64,000 nt of DNA, taken from positions 620,596 through 684,595 of the forward strand of contig NZ_KI421504.1 in NCBI RefSeq assembly GCF_000473165.1, in the 5' to 3' direction. Made by a program: the position numbers and the translations under genes. Source of the stretch: Leisingera aquimarina DSM 24565 (GTDB lineage Bacteria; Pseudomonadota; Alphaproteobacteria; Rhodobacterales; Rhodobacteraceae). Shown one piece after another: positions 1-9,544 of the stretch. The stretch's first letter is position 1; every line of letters begins with the position of its first letter. Below the pieces are notes generated by a model, which worked only from the letters and a program-made list of their open reading frames with translations, did no database searches and was not told the DNA's origin.

Positions 1-46
1 TTGATAGTGAGGGTCCATAGACCGGTCCGCGCAATATCCAGATCAA

Positions 47-796
47 TCATAACAGGCCAACCCGCTGACGGATGCTGTCTTCGCGCAGCGAAACTTCCTG
101 GCCGATGCAATCGTCCGCATCATCAGTGCACATCCACATGAGCGTCCGCGCGGGCCATTCGGCGGGGATGTGATCTTCCCAATCAAGCTCGCTCACCGGA
201 TTAATGCCGCTGGTCTTGATTTCACGCTGCATCCGGGTTGCGACTGTTCCCGGCGACAGCCCCATGGCGCGGATACCGTTGGCACGTTCTTCCAGGTCCA
301 GTGCCCGGGTTAGCATTGCTGCGCCCGCTTTCGATGAACAATATGCACTCCAACCCTCCAGTGCATGATGCGCCGCGCCCGAACTGACAGTGATAATGGT
401 GCCGCCGCCCGCTGGCTTCATCAGCGGCAGGGCGGCGCGGACACCGTTGAACACTCCAGTCAGGTTGATATCGATAAGCTTGCTCCAGTCGCCGGGCTGG
501 GCATCCGCCAACCGGGCAATAGGCTCGATCACACCGGCGTTGTTAATCAGAATATCCAAGCCGCCGAAGTGCTGGTGCGTCTTGGCCAGCGCGCGCTCCA
601 CCGATGAGTAGTCTGATACATCGCAGGTAAAGGTCAGCACATTTCCGCCGATCTCCTCCGCCAGCTCCCGCAGCGCCTCCTCGCTCCTTGCCAGCAAGGC
701 CAAATTGGCCCCGGCGGCGGCAAAAACCCGGGCCGTATCCGCGCCGATACCGCGGCTGGCGCCTGTAATTGCAACTGTTTTTCCATTGAAATCCAT
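47..796 (-). CDS. SDR family NAD(P)-dependent oxidoreductase
   Basis: Short-chain dehydrogenase/reductase of 249 residues, a cytosolic oxidoreductase of unknown substrate. The N-terminal cofactor motif TGASRGIG, the NNAG motif and the catalytic YCSSK (Tyr-x3-Lys) are all present, so it should be active. The reading frame is open far upstream, but the ATG at 796 is preceded by GGAGGGACAGCCG, a clear ribosome binding site, and the fold starts right after it. The C-terminal part contains a tryptophan-rich stretch (around EWPARTLMWM) instead of the usual glycine-rich end. It is divergent from the DUF2125 gene. Substrate cannot be told from sequence. Confidence 0.85.
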   Translation of the reverse strand: MDFNGKTVAITGASRGIGADTARVFAAAGANLALLARSEEALRELAEEIGGNVLTFTCDVSDYSSVERALAKTHQHFGGLDILINNAGVIEPIARLADAQPGDWSKLIDINLTGVFNGVRAALPLMKPAGGGTIITVSSGAAHHALEGWSAYCSSKAGAAMLTRALDLEERANGIRAMGLSPGTVATRMQREIKTSGINPVSELDWEDHIPAEWPARTLMWMCTDDADDCIGQEVSLREDSIRQRVGLL

Positions 797-931
797 CGGC
801 TGTCCCTCCAAGTGGCTGCTAACCCATGTGGTAAAGCGGTTAGGGGGAACGGTCCAGCCCAAGGCCCCCTTGACGGCACCGCCCGCCGGGCCGACGATGA
901 TTTCAATTATCTCACTGAGAAAGGTTCTCTT

Positions 932-2455
932 ATGTCCGTTATTTTTGCACGCAGTGGCGTTGCAGCGGTAATTTTTGTTGTTTCCGCTCAGGGTGCCCTG
1001 GCAGATCTGAGTGCCCAGGACGTCTGGGCTGACTGGAAAGCGTATCTGACCAGCACCGGCTACACTGTGTCCGGCACTGAAGCCGTTTCGGGCAGCACTC
1101 TGACCATCTCCGATGTCTCGATGGTCATGCCAATCCCGGAAGAGGACGGCTCTGGCACGGTGAGTTTCCCGGAGATCCAGTTTGTGGAAAACGGCGATGG
1201 CACTGTCAACGTACTGCTGCCCGCGGAATTCCCGATGGGCTTCAAATTCTCCGGCGAAGGCGAGAGCTTCGCGGGCAAACTGATTTATGCCCATGACGGC
1301 ACCCCGATGAAAGTGTCGGGCGACGCCGAAAGCATGAGCTATGATTACAGCTCTTCCAAGGTCACCATGACGCTGGACGGGCTGACTGCAGACGGCGAGG
1401 CCGTGCCGGCGGACGTGGCGAAAGTTCAGATCGTCATGAACGACGTTGCCACCAAGACCGATATGAAAATCGCTGGCGCGCGCAAATATGACCAGACGCT
1501 GACTGCCTCCAGCCTAAGCTATGACATGGGTTTCAACGATCCCGAAAGCAACGGCACAGGCTCCTTCAAAGGCGCCCTGCAGGGCCTGAACGTTACCGGC
1601 ACCAGCACCGTTCCGGCTGGTCTGGAAGGCCCCGACATGGCTGCACTGCTGGAGGCCGGATTTGCCTTTGACGGCACCTTCACCTTTACCGGCGGCAACG
1701 GCGCAGTATCCGGTGTGGACGGCAGTGAGAACTTCGCCATGGAGAGCAACTCCCAAGGCGGCTCGATCGCGGTGGCGATGGACAAGCAGCATCTGACCTA
1801 TGATGTGTCCCAAATCGGCACCAATGTGAATATCTCCGGCTCCGAGATCCCGTTCCCGCTGGCGCTCAGCATGGCGGAGACCGGTTTCAAACTGATGATG
1901 CCGCTCGCCAAATCTGAGGAAGAGCAGGACTTTGCCCTGGGCATTACCCTGCGCGACTTTGCGGTTCCGGACATGCTGTGGGGCATGGTCGACCCGACCG
2001 GCCAGCTGCCGCATGATCCGGCCACTGTGGTGCTGGATCTTGCCGGCAAGGGCAAGGTGCTGTTCGACCTGTTCGATCCGGAAGCCATGGAATCGGTGGA
2101 ATCCGGCCAAGAACAACCAGGCGAACTGAACGCGCTGACCGTGAAACAGCTGCAGGTCACCGCAGCAGGCGCCGAGTTGACTGGCACCGGCGACTTCACC
2201 TTCAACAACGACGACCTGGTCAGCTTTGACGGCATGCCTGCCCCCTCAGGTGAGGCTGACCTCAAACTGACCGGCGCCAACACCCTGATCGACAAGCTGA
2301 TCGGGATGGGCTTGATGTCCGACAGCGACGCCATGGGCGCGCGGATGATGATGGGCATGCTGGCCGTGCCGGGCGAGGGCGAAGACACCCTGACCTCGAA
2401 AATTGCGATCTCCGAGGACGGCCAGATCCACGCCAATGGCCAGCGCATCAAATAA
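932..2455 (+). CDS. DUF2125 domain-containing exported protein
   Basis: Protein of 507 residues with an N-terminal signal peptide (about residues 1-22, cleavage near GALA-DL). The rest is a long beta-rich, Gly/Thr-rich chain that I recognise as the DUF2125 type found in alphaproteobacteria; its molecular role is unknown. The frame is open upstream to 812, but the ATG at 932 follows a GAGAAAGG ribosome binding site and begins the signal peptide. A strong hairpin terminator follows the stop codon, so it appears to be a single-gene transcript, divergent from the SDR gene. The protein is acidic and probably periplasmic. Confidence 0.75.
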   Translation: MSVIFARSGVAAVIFVVSAQGALADLSAQDVWADWKAYLTSTGYTVSGTEAVSGSTLTISDVSMVMPIPEEDGSGTVSFPEIQFVENGDGTVNVLLPAEFPMGFKFSGEGESFAGKLIYAHDGTPMKVSGDAESMSYDYSSSKVTMTLDGLTADGEAVPADVAKVQIVMNDVATKTDMKIAGARKYDQTLTASSLSYDMGFNDPESNGTGSFKGALQGLNVTGTSTVPAGLEGPDMAALLEAGFAFDGTFTFTGGNGAVSGVDGSENFAMESNSQGGSIAVAMDKQHLTYDVSQIGTNVNISGSEIPFPLALSMAETGFKLMMPLAKSEEEQDFALGITLRDFAVPDMLWGMVDPTGQLPHDPATVVLDLAGKGKVLFDLFDPEAMESVESGQEQPGELNALTVKQLQVTAAGAELTGTGDFTFNNDDLVSFDGMPAPSGEADLKLTGANTLIDKLIGMGLMSDSDAMGARMMMGMLAVPGEGEDTLTSKIAISEDGQIHANGQRIK

Positions 2456-2483
2456 CCGTCAAATCCCTGACAGGTTTTTCAAA

Positions 2484-2510
2484 GGGGCCGCCAAGTGCGG
2501 CCCCTTTTTT
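2484..2510 (+). terminator. Rho-independent terminator
   Basis: Seven-base-pair GC stem GGGGCCG/CGGCCCC with a short loop, followed by a run of six T. It lies 29 bp after the DUF2125 stop codon. Confidence 0.85.
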
Positions 2511-2577
2511 GCTGCCCGCTCTTGCGGCAAGCCGCCTCACTGGATAGCTCTGGAAGGGAGCAGAACAGAAGGTGCCC

Positions 2578-3924
2578 ATGACCCAATCCCCCGAAGCGCT
2601 TTGCCACGCCCTGATTGATGCCGCCCGCAAGTCCGGCGCGGATGCTGCCGATGCCATGGCAGCGGAAGGCAGTTCCCTCAGCATCGAAGTGCGGGAAGGC
2701 AAACTGGAGCATGCGGAGCGCTCTGAGGGCACCGATCTGGGCCTGCGGGTGTTCGTAGGAAAACGGCAGGCACTGGTCTCCTCCTCGGACATGCGCCCGG
2801 AAACCATCGCTGCGATGGCCGAGCGTGCTGTCGCCATGGCCAAGGAAGCACCTGAGGACCCTTATGCAGGCCTTGCCGATCCGTCGCAGCTGGCCAAGAA
2901 CTGGAACCTGGCACCGTTGGAGCTGGAAGACCCCAACGGCGAGCCGGCGCCTGCTGCTCTGCAGTCTGACGCGCTGGCTGCCGAGACCGCCTGCCAGGAA
3001 ATCAGCGGCATCACCCAGGTTCAATCCGCTGCGGCCGGTTATGGCCGCCATGTTGTGCATATGGCCGCGACAAACGGTTTTTCCGGCGGCTACCAGCGTA
3101 CCGGGCGCTCACTCTCTTGCACCGGGATTGCAGGCAGCGGCACAGGTATGGAGCGTGACTACGACGGAGATTCGCGCACTTTTCAAACCGACCTGCGCAG
3201 CGCCCAAGACATTGGCCGCACCGCCGGCGAACGCGCGGTTGCCCGGCTTGGCGCCCGCAAACCCAAAACCGGCAGTTTTCCAGTTCTGTTTGACGAGCGC
3301 ATCTCTTCCTCGCTGATCGGGCATCTGTTGTCTGCGGCCAATGGCGCCGCGATTGCCCGGGGGTCCTCTTGGCTGAAAGGGTCACTGGGTGAGCAGGTTT
3401 TGCCCGAAACTCTCTCTATTGTTGAAGACCCGCACCGCCCGCGCATTTCCGGTTCCCGCCCGTTTGATGGCGAGGGTCTGCCGACGCGCCAGCGCACTGT
3501 CGTTGACAACGGTGTGCTGACTGGCTGGACGCTGGACCTCGCCTCTGCCCGCAAGCTGGGCTTGGAAAGCACCGGCAACGCCGCCCGAGGTATCGGCGGG
3601 GTGCCTTCGCCCGCGACCTGGAATCTTGCTCTGACTGAAGGGGAAGCCAGCCGCGATGATCTGATTGCGCAGATGGGCACCGGTCTCTTGGTGACGTCGA
3701 TGATCGGCTCGACCATCAATCCGAACACCGGCGATTATTCCCGCGGCGCTTCGGGCTTCTGGGTGGAAAGCGGCGAGATCGCCTATCCCGTCAACGAATG
3801 CACTATCGCGGGCAACCTGCTTGACATGCTGCGGCGGATCGTTCCCGCCAATGACGCGCGCGGGCACCTCTCAACCGTGGTCCCTTCGCTGCTGACCGAA
3901 GGAATGACCCTTGCCGGCAACTGA
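2578..3924 (+). CDS. TldD/PmbA family metallopeptidase
   Basis: Protein of 448 residues of the TldD/PmbA family, which in E. coli forms a zinc-dependent protease acting on peptides such as microcin B17 precursor and CcdA. The length and the N-terminal half (GLRVFVGKRQ) and C-terminal half (TNPNTGDYSRGASGFWVESG region) match the PmbA-like member. No HExxxH motif is seen, which is normal for the PmbA partner. A GTG at 2572 could also start translation, but AGAAGG sits correctly before the ATG at 2578. The stop overlaps the next gene's TTG start by 14 bp, implying coupled translation with cysQ. Confidence 0.85.
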   Translation: MTQSPEALCHALIDAARKSGADAADAMAAEGSSLSIEVREGKLEHAERSEGTDLGLRVFVGKRQALVSSSDMRPETIAAMAERAVAMAKEAPEDPYAGLADPSQLAKNWNLAPLELEDPNGEPAPAALQSDALAAETACQEISGITQVQSAAAGYGRHVVHMAATNGFSGGYQRTGRSLSCTGIAGSGTGMERDYDGDSRTFQTDLRSAQDIGRTAGERAVARLGARKPKTGSFPVLFDERISSSLIGHLLSAANGAAIARGSSWLKGSLGEQVLPETLSIVEDPHRPRISGSRPFDGEGLPTRQRTVVDNGVLTGWTLDLASARKLGLESTGNAARGIGGVPSPATWNLALTEGEASRDDLIAQMGTGLLVTSMIGSTINPNTGDYSRGASGFWVESGEIAYPVNECTIAGNLLDMLRRIVPANDARGHLSTVVPSLLTEGMTLAGN

Positions 3925-4714
3925 CCTTTCCCTGCTTGTGAAAGCGGCGGAACAGGCCGGCGATATTGCGTGCCGTTTTTCCGGTCCCGAAGCCAAACGC
4001 TGGGACAAGCCCGGCGGCGCTGGTCCCGTGACCGAAGCCGACCTGGCCGTCAATGCAATGCTCGAAGACATGCTGCAACAGGCGCGGCCCGGCTATGGCT
4101 GGCTGTCGGAAGAAACTGAAGACAATGACGCGCGGCTGTTGCGCGACAAGGTTTTTATCATCGACCCGATCGACGGCACCCGCAGTTTCGCCGAGGGTTC
4201 CCGCACCTGGGCGCATTCCTTTGCTGTCGCTGAACACGGCGAGGTGACCGCCGCCGTGATCTATCTGCCGCAACGGGAGCTGATGTACACTGCCGCCAAT
4301 GGCCAGGGAGCGAATTGCAATGGCAGCCCGATTCATGTGTCCCCTGCAACAGAACTTTCCAGTTCTGAAGTGCTGGCTGCCAAACCTAACCTGCAGGCCC
4401 ATCATTGGCTGGGTGGCACCCCGCCTGAATTCATCCGCAGCTACCGGCCATCGCTTGCCTACCGGCTGGCCAAGGTGGCAGACGGCCGTTTCGGCGCCAT
4501 GCTGACCCTGCGTCCAAGCTGGGAATGGGACATTGCGGCAGGTGATTTGCTGATACGCGAAGCTGGCGGCATCCTTACAGATCAAACCGGCAGCCCCTTG
4601 CGCTTCAACAATCCGCACCCCCGCCTGAATGGGGTGGTTGCGGGCAATTCGGCGCTTCAGAATTCGCTGCTGACAGCGCTGGACCCGAACGGCCCTGGCA
4701 TCGCTGGACATTAA
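3911..4714 (+). CDS. cysQ: 3'(2'),5'-bisphosphate nucleotidase (inositol monophosphatase family)
   Basis: Member of the inositol monophosphatase superfamily, 267 residues, most like CysQ, which removes the 3'-phosphate of PAP/PAPS during sulfate assimilation. Metal-binding motifs are present: a SEET glutamate near residue 67, DPIDGT at 85-90, and WDIAAGDLL in the C-terminal half. The start is a TTG inside the end of the upstream peptidase gene. No ATG is available before the conserved fold, so translational coupling is likely. It could instead be a general inositol phosphatase; the SEE/DPIDGT spacing and length favour CysQ. Confidence 0.8.
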   Translation: MPATDLSLLVKAAEQAGDIACRFSGPEAKRWDKPGGAGPVTEADLAVNAMLEDMLQQARPGYGWLSEETEDNDARLLRDKVFIIDPIDGTRSFAEGSRTWAHSFAVAEHGEVTAAVIYLPQRELMYTAANGQGANCNGSPIHVSPATELSSSEVLAAKPNLQAHHWLGGTPPEFIRSYRPSLAYRLAKVADGRFGAMLTLRPSWEWDIAAGDLLIREAGGILTDQTGSPLRFNNPHPRLNGVVAGNSALQNSLLTALDPNGPGIAGH

Positions 4715-4784
4715 ACCAGACTGGCCTTATGCGGCACAGCAGCAGCGCTATCGTCATACGCAAATTTTTCACAGACAAACCCGC

Positions 4785-6020
4785 ATGTTGCAGATACCTT
4801 GGGCCGGAAATTTCAGATCGAGCCAGATGCAACGGCGAACCACAGCTCCCAACCGCACCTCCGTTCTGCAGCCCCGCCCCAAAGGAGAGCTGTTGTGGGT
4901 GCACGCTACCACCCCTGAACGCTATCAAGCGCTTTGCGATATCGGCCGCCGTCTCAAGTCCCTGCGCCCGGACTTGTCCGTACTGGCAAGCTGGGAACCC
5001 GGACTGCGGCTGACAGGTACAGTTGGCTGCGATGTTCCAATTGGCCCGCTGCCTGAGGACACCATGGCCGAGGCCCGCGAGTTTTTAAACCATTGGCAGC
5101 CCGACGCTTGCATCTGGACCGGCTCGCCAGCACGACGGGTGCTGCTTCGGCAAATGCGCGAGCGCGGCACCGGCGTGCTGCTGGCGGATCTGCTAGAGGA
5201 TGAAATGCCCAACCGCGCCAGCCGCTGGCTGCCGGACCAGAGGCGGCGCCTGCTGGACGGGCTGACCTGCATCCTGACCCCCTCCAAGGCTGTTCAGGCG
5301 CGGCTGACCCGGATCGGATTTCCAGCGGAGCGGGTGCAGCTGGCCAGCAAGCTGCGGGTGTCGGCAATTCCGCCCGGTTGCAATGACGAAGAACTTACCG
5401 CCATGCAGCAGACCCTGGGCAGCCGCCCGGTCTGGCTGGCCGCTCATACCACGCTCAGCGAGCTGCCCCGTATATTGGACGCCCATCGCGCTGCATTGCG
5501 GCTGCTGCACCGGTTGCTGCTGGTGGTCGCGCTGGAGGACAGCGCGGATCTTGAAACAGCCCGTCGGCTGGTGCAGGACAGCGGACTGTCTTTTGCCGAT
5601 TGGGAAGATGGCGGTGAACCTGAGGACCTGACCCAGGTGCTGTTGGCAGGCAGCGAGGATTTGGGTCTGTGGTACCGGCTATCTCCAGCCGCGTTGATTG
5701 CCAGCAGCCTGGATCCTGTGGCACAGGGCCAGTCGCCTTTGGACGCAGCGGCCTTAGGCTCGGCCTTGCTGCACGGACCGGGTATCCACGCGCATCGCGA
5801 CCTTTATGAAAGACTGGCCGCGGCGGGCGCTGCCCAGCCGGTGCTGACTCAATCGGAACTGGCCGATGCGGTTGTTGCGCTTTCCGCCCCGGACAAGGCT
5901 GCCGAAATGGCGCTGGCCGGCTGGCAGAGTGTCACCGAAAGCGCCGCCACAACCGACATGTTACTGGAAAAGGTCCAGACCCTGCTGGATCAACGCGAGG
6001 TTACCGATGCGGGCACCTGA
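4785..6020 (+). CDS. 3-deoxy-D-manno-octulosonic acid transferase-like protein (KdtA/WaaA-related)
   Basis: Protein of 411 residues that resembles the glycosyltransferase N-terminal domain family of Kdo transferases and sits directly before lpxK, overlapping it by 14 bp. A role in adding Kdo to lipid A is therefore likely by context. Recognisable parts are GELLWVHA near residue 34 and the [19 protein letters not shown] block near 170. The N-terminal anchor and the glutamate-containing stretches expected in WaaA are reduced or replaced ([10 protein letters not shown] where a glutamate-rich WMESE-type motif is usual). Activity is uncertain. The start at 4785 leaves a short unconserved leader; a non-ATG start further up is possible. 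Confidence 0.65.
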   Translation: MLQIPWAGNFRSSQMQRRTTAPNRTSVLQPRPKGELLWVHATTPERYQALCDIGRRLKSLRPDLSVLASWEPGLRLTGTVGCDVPIGPLPEDTMAEAREFLNHWQPDACIWTGSPARRVLLRQMRERGTGVLLADLLEDEMPNRASRWLPDQRRRLLDGLTCILTPSKAVQARLTRIGFPAERVQLASKLRVSAIPPGCNDEELTAMQQTLGSRPVWLAAHTTLSELPRILDAHRAALRLLHRLLLVVALEDSADLETARRLVQDSGLSFADWEDGGEPEDLTQVLLAGSEDLGLWYRLSPAALIASSLDPVAQGQSPLDAAALGSALLHGPGIHAHRDLYERLAAAGAAQPVLTQSELADAVVALSAPDKAAEMALAGWQSVTESAATTDMLLEKVQTLLDQREVTDAGT

Positions 6021-7008
6021 TTTCTGGCACAAACCGCCGGGTGATTTTGATCTTCGGGCAGCTTTGCTGGCGCCGCTGGGCTGGGTCTATGCACGCGCCA
6101 CAGCTTCCCGGGTCGCCAAAGGCAACCCGATGCGTGCGAATGTCCCGGTGATCTGCGTTGGCAATCTGAATGCTGGCGGCACCGGCAAGACGCCCACTGT
6201 GATCTGGCTGCTGGAAACGCTGCGCGACCAGGGGCATGAGCCGCATGTTGTGACCCGCGGTTATGGCGGCACGCTGGAGGGACCGGTGCAAGTCTTCCCT
6301 GGCCGGCACAAGGCCGCGCAGACGGGGGATGAACCGCTTCTTCTGGCCGCCTTTGCCGAAGTTTGGGTTTCCAAGGACCGCGCCGCTGGCGCACGCGCCG
6401 CCGCGGATGCAGGGGCTACCATCATCATACTGGATGACGGGTTTCAGAACCCCGCCGTGGGCAAGGACCTGTCGCTGATCGTGGTGGATGCGCAGCAGGG
6501 CTTTGGCAATGGCCGCTGCCTGCCCGCCGGCCCGTTGCGGGAGCCTGTTGGCGTTGGCCTGAAACGGGCTGACGCGGTGCTTTCGCTTGGACCGGAAGAG
6601 GCCCAGAGAGCTTTTGCCACTGCCTGGGCAAGCCAATTGCAGGGCCTGCCGCATTTCGCTGGCGCACTGGAGCCCTTGCAGACCGGGATGCCTTGGAACG
6701 GTACCCGCGTTCTGGCATTTGCTGGCATCGGCCACCCCCAGAAATTTTTCAACACTTTGCGCAGCCTTGGCGCTGACATTGCACGGGCCGAAGCGCTTGA
6801 CGATCATCAGCCGCTCTCATCCGCGCTAATGAACCGGCTGGAGAATGAAGCCAAACTGCTTAACGCCCAGTTGGTCACTACGGAAAAAGACGCCGTCCGC
6901 CTGCCAGACAGCTTCCGCTCCAAGGTCATTACCCTGCCTGTGCGGCTGCAGGTTGCTGGAGATGACCGATTAAGGGATCTATTGAAGAAGGCGGCGCCAG
7001 CTCGCTGA
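6007..7008 (+). CDS. lpxK: Tetraacyldisaccharide 4'-kinase
   Basis: LpxK, 333 residues, phosphorylates the 4' position of the lipid A disaccharide precursor at the inner face of the inner membrane. The Walker A motif ([11 protein letters not shown]) lies at about 52-62, followed by the VTRGYGG motif and DDGFQNP, both characteristic of the family. The length is typical. The ATG at 6007 overlaps the end of the Kdo-transferase-like gene, so the two are expressed together. Confidence 0.93.
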   Translation: MRAPDFWHKPPGDFDLRAALLAPLGWVYARATASRVAKGNPMRANVPVICVGNLNAGGTGKTPTVIWLLETLRDQGHEPHVVTRGYGGTLEGPVQVFPGRHKAAQTGDEPLLLAAFAEVWVSKDRAAGARAAADAGATIIILDDGFQNPAVGKDLSLIVVDAQQGFGNGRCLPAGPLREPVGVGLKRADAVLSLGPEEAQRAFATAWASQLQGLPHFAGALEPLQTGMPWNGTRVLAFAGIGHPQKFFNTLRSLGADIARAEALDDHQPLSSALMNRLENEAKLLNAQLVTTEKDAVRLPDSFRSKVITLPVRLQVAGDDRLRDLLKKAAPAR

Positions 7009-7067
7009 CCTCCAGCTCTCGCAGAGGCTGCCGAAAGAGAAATTTCCCGGTTTGCTCTGCCCTGAAA

Positions 7068-7090
7068 AGCCCAGGCACACGGCCTGGGCT
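7068..7090. terminator. Hairpin between lpxK and the convergent dsbA-like gene
   Basis: Eight-base-pair stem AGCCCAGG/CCTGGGCT with a seven-base loop. On the minus strand it is followed by TTTTCAGGGC, so it can end the dsbA-like transcript. On the plus strand only a weak T-rich tail follows. Confidence 0.6.
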
Positions 7091-7114
7091 TAAAAGTTCT
7101 TCTGCAGGAAGAGT

Positions 7115-7786
7115 TTAACCTTCCAGCTCTGCGTCCAACAGCGTCTTGAACTCTGTGTAAGATTGATTGGAAATCTTTTCACCATTCAGGATGAACGACG
7201 GCGTTGCCTCAATGCCGTGCTCGGTGGCGTTTTCCTGATACCAGGCCACCAGGGTTTGCGCTTTCTCTCCATCCTGCAGGCAGGCTTCCAGCTGCTCATT
7301 CCCGATTCCCGCCAGGCGGCCGATTTTGCGCAGCTCATCGACGATCTCGGTTGCGCCTCCGGCCCGCGCCCATTCGGACTGGCCCTTGTAGATCAGATCG
7401 GAAATACCAAAGAACTTATCCGGTCCGCTGCAGCGCGCAATCATCGAGGCCCACAGCCCGTAACGGTCAAAATAGACTTCGCGGTAGATGAACTTCACTT
7501 TGCCGGTGTCAATGTAGTCAGCCTTCAGCTTCTTGAAAGTTTCATTGTGGAAACTGGCGCAATGCGGGCAAGTGTAGGAGGCGTATTCGATCAGCGTGAC
7601 CGGCGCGTCCTCGGCCCCCAACGTCATCTCGGCGATTGTTGAGATGTCCACCTCGGCCTCTTGCGCAATAGCGGCGCCAACCAGCGGGTTCTGCGGCAGA
7701 TTGTTCTGAGTGTTGAATCCCGACAGGGCATAACCGCCCGCAACAACCGCAACCGCGGCAAAGACACCAGACATAAGACGGGTCAT
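7115..7786 (-). CDS. DsbA family thiol:disulfide interchange protein
   Basis: Periplasmic thioredoxin-fold oxidoreductase of 223 residues with an N-terminal membrane anchor or signal peptide (residues 5-22). The active site is CPHC at residues 73-76, the DsbA-type dipeptide, and a cis-proline motif (EATPSFILNG) lies near residue 200. It probably oxidises cysteines in exported proteins. Its ATG overlaps the stop codon of the DUF721 gene (ATGA), so the two genes form an operon. Confidence 0.88.
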   Translation of the reverse strand: MTRLMSGVFAAVAVVAGGYALSGFNTQNNLPQNPLVGAAIAQEAEVDISTIAEMTLGAEDAPVTLIEYASYTCPHCASFHNETFKKLKADYIDTGKVKFIYREVYFDRYGLWASMIARCSGPDKFFGISDLIYKGQSEWARAGGATEIVDELRKIGRLAGIGNEQLEACLQDGEKAQTLVAWYQENATEHGIEATPSFILNGEKISNQSYTEFKTLLDAELEG

Positions 7787-8310
7787 TTGAACCCCTTTCC
7801 TTGCGTTTTCTGTTTTGTCAGCACGTTCTGCCCCAGGCGTTCCAGGGCGGCACGCAGATCGTCGTTCTCCACACCAGCAGCCGCCTGGCTGGCAGCCGCA
7901 GTATCCTGCGGGTCGGGCTGTCGGGGCGCTTGCACTTTGGGGGCATATTTGAATTCCACGCGGCCATCGGAAAATCCCGTCGGTGCCGTTTGCGTGATCC
8001 GCACCTTGGAGATGGCATTGAAGCCATAAACCGCATTCACCCGCTCACGCAGGCGTTCCTTTTGCATTTCGAGCATTGGCGCATTGGCTCCGGTCGTCAG
8101 CACCGTCAGCGTTGCGCCAAAGGAACCGCGCCCGTAGCCGACGTTCACCGGACGCGCCATTGCGGCAAGATCCGGACCGGCGATTTCTTCCCAGTGGGTC
8201 AGCAGCCGCGACACCCCAAAACCACGGCTTTCCCCCGCCTTGCGGATCTGCTCGTTGAGGAGCTTGGAGGTTCTTGCGAACCCGCGTGTGGTGCTGCGTC
8301 TGAATGCCAT
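7783..8310 (-). CDS. DUF721 (DciA-like) protein
   Basis: Protein of 175 residues with an N-terminal DUF721 domain (HWEEIAGPDLAAMARP, residues about 39-54). DciA, the studied member of this family, loads the replicative helicase DnaB; extending that role to this protein is inference. The C-terminal third is low in order and rich in Ala/Gln/Pro. It is the first gene of a two-gene unit with the DsbA-like protein and is divergent from mutY. Confidence 0.75.
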   Translation of the reverse strand: MAFRRSTTRGFARTSKLLNEQIRKAGESRGFGVSRLLTHWEEIAGPDLAAMARPVNVGYGRGSFGATLTVLTTGANAPMLEMQKERLRERVNAVYGFNAISKVRITQTAPTGFSDGRVEFKYAPKVQAPRQPDPQDTAAASQAAAGVENDDLRAALERLGQNVLTKQKTQGKGFK

Positions 8311-8394
8311 GATCTAGCTTTTGCGTGACTGCCTGCCCTATTGTAAAGAGCCGGAATGCAGGCGCCAGCCAAACCGCGAGCCAGGGAATAACGA

Positions 8395-9459
8395 ATGCGT
8401 GACTTGAACAGCAATTCCGCCGCGATGAGCGAAGAATTGCTTGCGTGGTATGACGTGCATGCGCGCGCGATGCCCTGGCGGGTGGGCCCGGCAGATCGAG
8501 CGGCAGGCAGCTACCCCGATCCTTACAAAGTTTGGCTCAGCGAAGTGATGCTGCAGCAGACCACGGTGGCGGCGGTGCGGGACTACTTTCTTCGCTTTAC
8601 CAACCTTTGGCCGACGGTGTCCGATCTTGCAGCGGCTGAGGACGCAGAAGTCATGGCCGAATGGGCCGGCCTTGGTTACTACGCCCGGGCCCGCAACTTG
8701 CTGAAATGCGCCCGTGTGGTCGCAAGCGGTTTCAGCGGAGAATTCCCGGACAATTACGATGGCCTGCTCAAACTGCCCGGTATCGGCCCCTATACCGCCG
8801 CCGCCATCGCCTCAATTGCGTTTAATCGCCCCGAGACTGTTCTGGATGGCAATGTGGAACGGGTGATGGCCAGGCTGCACGACATTCACGACCCGCTTCC
8901 TGGTGTGAAACCTGTACTGAAAGAACGCGCGGCAGAACTGACCCCATCTCAGCGGCCCGGTGACTACGCCCAGGCGGTGATGGACCTGGGCGCCACCATC
9001 TGCACCCCGCGCAACCCGGCCTGCGGCATCTGTCCCTGGCGCGATCCCTGTGCAGCGCGGTCTGCAGGCACTGCAGCTGAGCTGCCCAAGAAGACGCCAA
9101 AGAAACCGAAACCCACCCGGAAGGGCATCGTTTACCTGGCGAAATCTGCCGGCGGCCTATGGCTGCTGGAACGGCGGCCGGACAAAGGGCTGCTGGGTGG
9201 AATGCTTGGCTGGCCCGGTTCGGAGTGGAGTGACGCCCCGGGTCCGAACCCGCCTTTTGAAGCGGTTTGGCAAGAGGCGGATGGGGAAGTGCGCCACACC
9301 TTTACTCATTTCCATCTGATCCTACGGGTGATGACGGCCGAATTGCCTGAAGGTTTTAACCAGAATGCAGCGCAGGAACTGATACCACACCGCGACTTCC
9401 GCCCCTCCAGCCTGCCCACAGTAATGCGCAAGGCCTTCGATTTGTATCAGGGCCTCTAA
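8395..9459 (+). CDS. mutY: A/G-specific adenine DNA glycosylase
   Basis: MutY, 354 residues, removes adenine mispaired with 8-oxoguanine. The key parts are visible: catalytic Glu50 in SEVMLQQT, the helix-hairpin-helix LPGIGPYTAAA (127-137), catalytic Asp151 in VLDGNVERV, and the four iron-sulfur cysteines 203, 210, 213 and 219 with the C-x6-C-x2-C-x5-C spacing. A C-terminal NUDIX-like domain that recognises 8-oxoG follows (HTFTHFHL). An AGGGA ribosome binding site lies before the ATG. Confidence 0.95.
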   Translation: MRDLNSNSAAMSEELLAWYDVHARAMPWRVGPADRAAGSYPDPYKVWLSEVMLQQTTVAAVRDYFLRFTNLWPTVSDLAAAEDAEVMAEWAGLGYYARARNLLKCARVVASGFSGEFPDNYDGLLKLPGIGPYTAAAIASIAFNRPETVLDGNVERVMARLHDIHDPLPGVKPVLKERAAELTPSQRPGDYAQAVMDLGATICTPRNPACGICPWRDPCAARSAGTAAELPKKTPKKPKPTRKGIVYLAKSAGGLWLLERRPDKGLLGGMLGWPGSEWSDAPGPNPPFEAVWQEADGEVRHTFTHFHLILRVMTAELPEGFNQNAAQELIPHRDFRPSSLPTVMRKAFDLYQGL

Positions 9460-9544
9460 GGTATCCGGCGCCGCTCTTGGGTTTTCAGATTTTAGGGCAT
9501 AGTGTCGGCGCAAACGCGCGCTGATTGATTTGGGAGACACAGGC

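Noticed and set aside
797-1294. N-terminal extension of the SDR gene
   Set aside because: The extra 166 residues overlap the DUF2125 gene on the other strand, have no domain, and a strong ribosome binding site precedes the ATG at 796.
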